DNA of 64,000 bases, from contig JAYSEK010000017.1 of assembly GCA_041913905.1 (NCBI GenBank), forward strand, positions 31,914 to 95,913. The letters run 5' to 3'. This stretch comes from Roseateles_B sp041913905 (lineage in GTDB: Bacteria > Pseudomonadota > Gammaproteobacteria > Burkholderiales > Burkholderiaceae_C). Position numbers and translations under genes: made by a program. Shown here piece after piece: positions 61,116 through 64,000 of the stretch; position 1 is the stretch's first letter, and each line of letters begins with the position of its first letter. Below the pieces are notes generated by a model. The model searched no databases. It was given only the letters and a program-made list of their open reading frames with translations, and was not told the origin of the DNA.

Positions 61116-61426
61116 GGGGGTCCAGCCATGCGTTGTGGGGATGCCTGCACTCTAGAAGCGTTGCGGGCGCCTGTCCGGTCGAAATCGGACTTCTGCCTTG
61201 CCAACTGCGCGAACTGCGAGCCTGTCGGCAGGCGCATTCGATCGCCGGCGGGCCAGGTATTTCAGATCTCGTGCGAGGTCCGGAAATCAAGGGTTATGCC
61301 CGCGATCCTGTCCATGATTTCCAGGTATACCATACGCCCCGCTGCTGCCGGGGAGGGACTGGCAGCGGTGCGCAGGAGTCTGCGCGTTCAGTCCTCAACA
61401 TCAAGAACAGCTACGGAGTTAAGTAC
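61116..61426. other. 311-base region before the GG-leader peptide gene
   Basis: It holds no recognisable gene. GGTATACC (61324-61331), followed by ATACG, is AT-rich relative to its surroundings and could be a -10 element for the peptide gene about 100 bases downstream. GGAG at 61415-61418 is the ribosome site of that gene. Confidence 0.4.
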
Positions 61427-61606
61427 ATGACCACGATCACCAGCCAAGACCTGAGCGCACCGCAAGCACTCGACGCAGAGCAGCTGCAGGCCGTGAGCGG
61501 CGGCGACTGTGTCTATGCGAGCCAGAACTACAGCGACGGCGCCGTCCTCAAGGTCGGCGACCGCTACATCCAGTGCCAGGGCGAAAGCTGGCGCCTGATT
61601 CCGTGA
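61427..61606 (+). CDS. GG-leader peptide with DUF1496-like Cys module
   Basis: A 59-aa peptide. Residues 1-26 form a leader ending LDAEQLQAVSGG, nearly the same as the end of the graspetide leader at 50509. The 33-residue remainder has C-x6-YS-x-GA-V-...-G-x-R-x3-C (Cys 28 and 50), the pattern of the small DUF1496 module. GGAG lies eight bases before the ATG. No ATP-grasp or other modifying gene is adjacent. Export and cleavage by a C39-type transporter elsewhere is inferred. Confidence 0.72.
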   Translation: MTTITSQDLSAPQALDAEQLQAVSGGDCVYASQNYSDGAVLKVGDRYIQCQGESWRLIP

Positions 61607-61626
61607 CCAGGCGGCTACGGGCCCGA

Positions 61627-61911
61627 ATGAGCCGCACGCGCTTGCTGCCGCCGCTGTGCCTGGCGCTGCTGGGCGGCTTGGCGGGGGCGGCCCCACAGAC
61701 CTTGCCGGCGCCCGACGGGGCCCGTGCCAGCCCTCGTCTGTGCGAGCATGACCGGGCCAGCTACTCGCTGGGCGCCATCGTGCAGCAGGGTTCCCGGACG
61801 CTGCGTTGCGTGGAAGCCCGCGTGCAGGACAGCAAGGCCGCGCCTACCCTGGTTTGGGTGGAGCTGCAGGGCTCGGACGGCGAACGCGTCTCCGTCCAGA
61901 TGACGCGCTGA
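61627..61911 (+). CDS. Sec-exported DUF1496-like small protein
   Basis: A 94-aa protein with a Sec signal ending near AGAAP (about residue 22). Residues 39-61 repeat the pattern of the preceding peptide with the same spacing: Cys 39, YS at 46-47, GA at 49-50, Gly 55, Arg 57, Cys 61. A beta-rich tail of about 30 residues follows. It starts 20 bases after the peptide stop, so both are on one transcript. Function unknown; it could be a partner or immunity-like protein, which is a guess. Confidence 0.65.
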   Translation: MSRTRLLPPLCLALLGGLAGAAPQTLPAPDGARASPRLCEHDRASYSLGAIVQQGSRTLRCVEARVQDSKAAPTLVWVELQGSDGERVSVQMTR

Positions 61912-61973
61912 CACGGGAGTGCCAGCTCCTGGCCGGGGGGGCCGTCGCCAGCCCTGCCGTTCCAACGCGCCTC

Positions 61974-62177
61974 TCAGAGCACGCCGCGCCGGACCTTGTC
62001 GCCCAGCACCGTGATGCCGCGCTGCCCATCGGCCAGCGGCGCCGTCACCAGGCCCAGGTCCTGCAGGCGCTGCTGGATGTGCTCGGGCACGATGCGGCCG
62101 CCGGGTTGCTGCGGCATGTACCAGAGGTGGTCGCGTTCTTCGGGGGTCAGCTGGATGGCGGGGACGTCTTGGCTCAT
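61974..62177 (-). CDS. Small conserved-looking hypothetical protein
   Basis: A 67-aa acidic soluble protein (SQDVPAIQLTPEERDHLWYMP...) with no signal peptide, helix-rich in the middle (EHIQQRLQDLGLV). I do not recognise a family. An in-frame ATG four codons upstream (62189) is an alternative start. It is convergent with the DUF1496-like gene and 25 bases downstream of the DUF2059 gene on the same strand. Confidence 0.5.
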   Translation of the reverse strand: MSQDVPAIQLTPEERDHLWYMPQQPGGRIVPEHIQQRLQDLGLVTAPLADGQRGITVLGDKVRRGVL

Positions 62178-62202
62178 GGGGTGAACCATACAACAGCTGC
62201 GA

Positions 62203-62748
62203 TCACGGATTCTTCTTCTGCAGGGCCTGGATGCGCTCGGACTCGGCCTTGATCATCTCTTCCAGCTCCCCGAGGTGAGCCTGCACGCGGCGCTGGCCCA
62301 TCTGCATGCCCTGCACCATCAGCGTGGGCAGCTTCTCGATGGCCGTGCGGCCGACCGGCGTTTGATAGAAGCTGCGCAGCGTCGCCAGCTCGTCGCCGGT
62401 GAATTCCGCGGCGTAGACCTGCACCAGCTCGTCCTTCAGCGACTCGTAGCTCATGTACTTGCCCAGGAACTTCAGCATCACCCCGCGATAGACGCCGATC
62501 GGCGGGTTCTGCTTGATCTGGCTTTCCAGCGCGGTCTCGATCGACTGCTGCAGGACGCGCTCCATATTCAGGGATTCAAGCAGGCGAACAGGCTCGACGG
62601 AGGCGGTGTCGACGATGAAGCCAAGGCTGCAAAGAGGCAAGCTCTGCGACGGCCGGCCTGGCCTTGAGGACTTTCCAGGGGAGGTAGCTTCGCAGCGCCG
62701 GTGGCGTGGTGGGCGGCTGGATGGCTGGCGATAACGCAGGTCATGCAC
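62203..62748 (-). CDS. DUF2059 family protein, 5' end uncertain
   Basis: From about residue 50 on, the frame matches DUF2059: VRLLESLNMERVLQQS, YRGVMLKFLGKYMSYESLKDELVQVYAAEFTGDELATLRSFYQTPVGR (read in parts) and the final GQRRVQAHLGELEEMI. Members normally have a Sec signal directly before this. Here the preceding 45 codons are Arg/Pro/Ser-rich and not signal-like, while another frame over 62590-62660 reads RRRACLFAALAS, which is. A frameshift or an internal start is possible; the GTG at 62748 is only the frame limit. Confidence 0.6.
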   Translation of the reverse strand: MHDLRYRQPSSRPPRHRRCEATSPGKSSRPGRPSQSLPLCSLGFIVDTASVEPVRLLESLNMERVLQQSIETALESQIKQNPPIGVYRGVMLKFLGKYMSYESLKDELVQVYAAEFTGDELATLRSFYQTPVGRTAIEKLPTLMVQGMQMGQRRVQAHLGELEEMIKAESERIQALQKKNP

Positions 62749-62899
62749 TGAGTCTCGGGCGGCGTCGGGCCGTGCGTATTGGAATCTGGAGCTCCGCTCC
62801 TACGGAGTCATTGGGGCCTGCACGTCGACGCCGGCATCTCCGGCATGTTTTCAAGGATTGCAACTGACGAGGTAAGTGTTGGATTCCAGGAGATCATGT

Positions 62900-64000
62900 C
62901 CCCATTCGCAGCTGGCCGCTGCTGCGAGCCCGTAGCATCATGCGTGGCGTGATGGATCCGAACTTCAACCTGGCTTTGCTTTGACCCGCATCCACCCCCA
63001 AGCCCGCACGACGCCCTTGGTTCGTGCCGAGATCAAGGCCTCTCAAGAGTCCATCGCCGAGCTGGCTCGGCGCTACAACATCACCAAGGCCACGGTTCGC
63101 AAGTGGAAGGGCCGCGAAGCGCCTGCCGACCTGAGCCATCGCCCGCACAAGCTTTGCACGACGCTGTCCGCGGGGGAGGAGGCTGTCGTTGTGGCGTTGC
63201 GCCGCATGCTCTTGCTGCCACTGGATGATCTGCTGGTCATCACGCGTGAATTCATCAATGCCGAGGTGTCGCGTTCGGCGCTCAATCGTTGCCTGGTGCG
63301 CCACGATGCCGGCAATCTGCGCGCCTTGCATGCTGAGCTCAATCCGCCTGACGAGCCGGCTGCCAAGCCATTGAAGACCTTCAAGGACTACGAGCCGGGC
63401 TTCGTCCACATCGACATCAAATACCTCCCGCAGATGCCCGACGAGGCCCAGCGCCGCTACCTCTTTGTGGCCATCGACCGGGCCACACGCTGGGTGCACA
63501 TCGGGCTGTACGACGATCAGAGCGAGGCCAGTGCGGTGCACTTTCTGGAGCGTGTGCACGAGGCCGCGCCGATGATCATCACCAAGGTGCTGACTGACAA
63601 CGGCTCGCAGTTCACGGATCGCTTCACCAACAAGGCCAAGGAGCCCAGCGGGCGGCATCACTTTGACGTGCGCTGCAAAGCCCTGGGCATCGAGCATCGG
63701 CTGTGTCCGCCGCGCCATCCGCAGACCAACGGCATGGTCGAGCGATTCAATGCCAGAGTCGGCGAGCTCATCCATCAAACCCGCTTCAAGAGCGGCAGTG
63801 AACTGGCCACGACATTGCTGGCCTACGTGCGCACCTACAACCATCGCATCCCTCAGCGCGCCCTTGATCACCAAACACCCATCCAGGCGCTCAAATCATG
63901 GCGAGAGCGTTCGCCGGAATTGTTCCGAAAGCGGGTTCATGACCTCGGTGCGTGTCAAGATAGTTGTCGCCTCAGTCATGCCGCCCTGGCCTGAGTATCC
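62900..64000 (+). mobile_element. IS481-type insertion sequence, ends not resolved
   Basis: The transposase occupies 62981-63994 and the right end probably lies past the window edge. I could not find the left terminal repeat with certainty; it should lie between the DUF2059 region and 62981. Confidence 0.6.
62981..63994 (+). CDS. IS481 family transposase
   Basis: A 337-aa DDE transposase. The N-terminal helix-turn-helix (IAELARRYNITKATVRKWK) and the integrase core with Asp in HIDIKYLP near residue 142, Asp in LTDNGSQF near 205 and Glu in NGMVERFN near 250 are intact. The frame starts with TTG at 62981, which gives the usual IS481 N-terminus. No internal stop is seen, so it may be active. Confidence 0.9.
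   Translation: MTRIHPQARTTPLVRAEIKASQESIAELARRYNITKATVRKWKGREAPADLSHRPHKLCTTLSAGEEAVVVALRRMLLLPLDDLLVITREFINAEVSRSALNRCLVRHDAGNLRALHAELNPPDEPAAKPLKTFKDYEPGFVHIDIKYLPQMPDEAQRRYLFVAIDRATRWVHIGLYDDQSEASAVHFLERVHEAAPMIITKVLTDNGSQFTDRFTNKAKEPSGRHHFDVRCKALGIEHRLCPPRHPQTNGMVERFNARVGELIHQTRFKSGSELATTLLAYVRTYNHRIPQRALDHQTPIQALKSWRERSPELFRKRVHDLGACQDSCRLSHAALA

Overview
The window reads as chromosomal DNA of a high-GC betaproteobacterium of the order Burkholderiales, most like the Roseateles/Sphaerotilaceae group. The base composition, the radA-alr-lplT neighbourhood at the left and the general gene content suggest this. That placement is inference from gene order and protein style; no rRNA or tRNA gene is present to fix it. 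Gene density is high, with many 4-base start/stop overlaps. The only clear mobile element is an IS481-type transposase at the right edge.

Layout: 0-8 kb holds a truncated PAS-GGDEF cyclase, radA, a LysE exporter, an EamA transporter, a GNAT/PspC pair, alr and lplT. 8-17 kb holds an SGNH hydrolase, EamA, glutathione peroxidase, a Crp/Fnr regulator, a DUF2332 protein, an aromatic aminotransferase with a coupled hydrolase, and dacB. 17-24.4 kb (mostly minus strand) is an amidase, two peptide-ABC permeases, an agmatinase-like enzyme, a peptide-binding protein and an LD-carboxypeptidase, which together look like a murein-peptide scavenging operon. 24.6-31.2 kb has an HD-GYP phosphodiesterase, an M13 protease, two GNATs around a LysE exporter, a Cys-rich YidD and two DUF proteins. 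31.3-35 kb (minus) is murQ, an AmpG-like MFS permease and a DigH-like glycosyl hydrolase. Divergent from it is a bufferin locus (Cys-rich exported precursor, MNIO-family BufB, BufC), then a peroxiredoxin and a YceI-like lipoprotein. 38.7-50.3 kb has a second-type lepB, HAF-repeat and Kelch-like secreted proteins, a VOC gene remnant, an OPT transporter, a secreted serine protease with PKD and PPC domains, mobA, moaA and a solute-binding protein.

50.4-52.5 kb is the most distinctive segment: a 57-residue peptide with a double-glycine-type leader, an MvdC/MvdD-like ATP-grasp ligase and an exported DUF6624 protein, arranged as one operon. This is a graspetide-type RiPP locus with no exporter in sight. 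A second peptide with almost the same leader ending (L-x-x-E-x-L-Q-x-V-S-G-G) lies at 61.4 kb. It is followed by a Sec-exported protein carrying the same small Cys-Tyr-Ser-Gly-Ala-Cys module.

Two themes recur. The first is peptidoglycan turnover: alr, dacB, the amidase/LD-carboxypeptidase/Dpp group, and murQ with its permease and glycosidase. The second is small modified or exported peptides: the bufferin, the graspetide and the GG-leader peptide. In both RiPP loci a strong hairpin separates the precursor from its maturase gene. A short dispersed motif (GCAAGACCTGACCCC and near variants) occurs repeatedly, often at or near gene ends.
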